The notes below the pieces were generated by a model. It had not been told where the DNA came from and searched no databases. It saw only the letters and a list, made by a program, of their open reading frames with translations. The position numbers were made by a program, and so were the translations under genes. This document shows positions 6,215 through 6,260 of a stretch of 6,260 nucleotides of DNA, piece by piece (within the stretch, counting starts at the first letter, position 1; each line of letters begins with the position of its first letter). Source of the DNA: Acidobacteria bacterium CG_4_9_14_3_um_filter_49_7 (GTDB lineage: Bacteria; Acidobacteriota; Holophagae; Thermotomaculales; Thermotomaculaceae); contig PFTO01000185.1 in the NCBI GenBank assembly GCA_002789615.1, positions 1 through 6,260 of the forward strand, in the 5' to 3' direction.

Positions 6215-6260
6215 CAATTTTCTATTTTTCCTCCCAATAACCCCTTTTGCCGCCCTCGCT

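Larger units (their letters stand above)
6036..6260. other. A+T-rich non-coding region upstream of mraZ
   Basis: These 225 bases hold no convincing gene on either strand. About 6085-6230 is much richer in A+T than the genes to the left, and G+C rises again at the right edge (from about 6231). Besides the promoter and repeat elements listed separately, it contains the short palindrome AGTATAATACT at 6140-6150. No terminator hairpin for a preceding gene is seen before the window ends. Confidence 0.7.

Noticed and set aside
6232..6236. Minus-strand TGGGA, identical to the classical MraZ unit
   Set aside because: Single occurrence with no partner 10 bases away on either side; a 5-mer alone is not evidence.

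Overview
The window holds one operon, read entirely on the minus strand, that matches the front half of a bacterial division and cell wall (dcw) cluster. In transcription order (right to left) the genes are mraZ, rsmH (mraW), an ftsL-type gene, ftsI with a PASTA tail, murE and murF. The last runs off the left edge after 329 codons. Every product is recognisable from family motifs and I see no frameshift or broken gene.

The organism is a walled bacterium. MurE carries the DNPR motif of meso-diaminopimelate-adding enzymes, so the peptidoglycan is probably of the mDAP type. The FtsI with a single C-terminal PASTA domain next to an mDAP MurE fits several diderm phyla (for example Bacteroidota or the former Deltaproteobacteria) as well as some monoderms. 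I cannot fix the phylum from this window. Base composition is about half G+C in the genes, while the stretch in front of mraZ is strikingly A+T-rich.

Layout: 6036-6260 is the upstream region. It has a sigma70-type promoter (TTGCAT, 16-base spacer, TATAAT) and 10-base-spaced TGGAY repeats laid over that promoter, which I interpret as the MraZ operator. About 105 bases further upstream is an inverted, near-identical copy of the repeat plus -10 element. Genes then follow with no intergenic space: mraZ 5568-6035, rsmH 4631-5566 (one base after the mraZ stop), ftsL 4344-4634, ftsI 2428-4347, murE 974-2431 and murF 1-987. Three successive junctions are the same 4-base ATGA overlap, and murE/murF overlap by 14 bases. 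No terminator or clear internal promoter was found, so one transcript controlled at the mraZ promoter is the simplest reading.

Function: MraZ is the transcriptional regulator of the cluster. RsmH methylates 16S rRNA. The FtsL-like protein and FtsI belong to the septal peptidoglycan synthesis complex. MurE and MurF perform the third amino acid addition and the dipeptide addition of the cytoplasmic precursor pathway that feeds FtsI. I did not find an undescribed system. The most interesting part is the operator/promoter architecture in front of mraZ.
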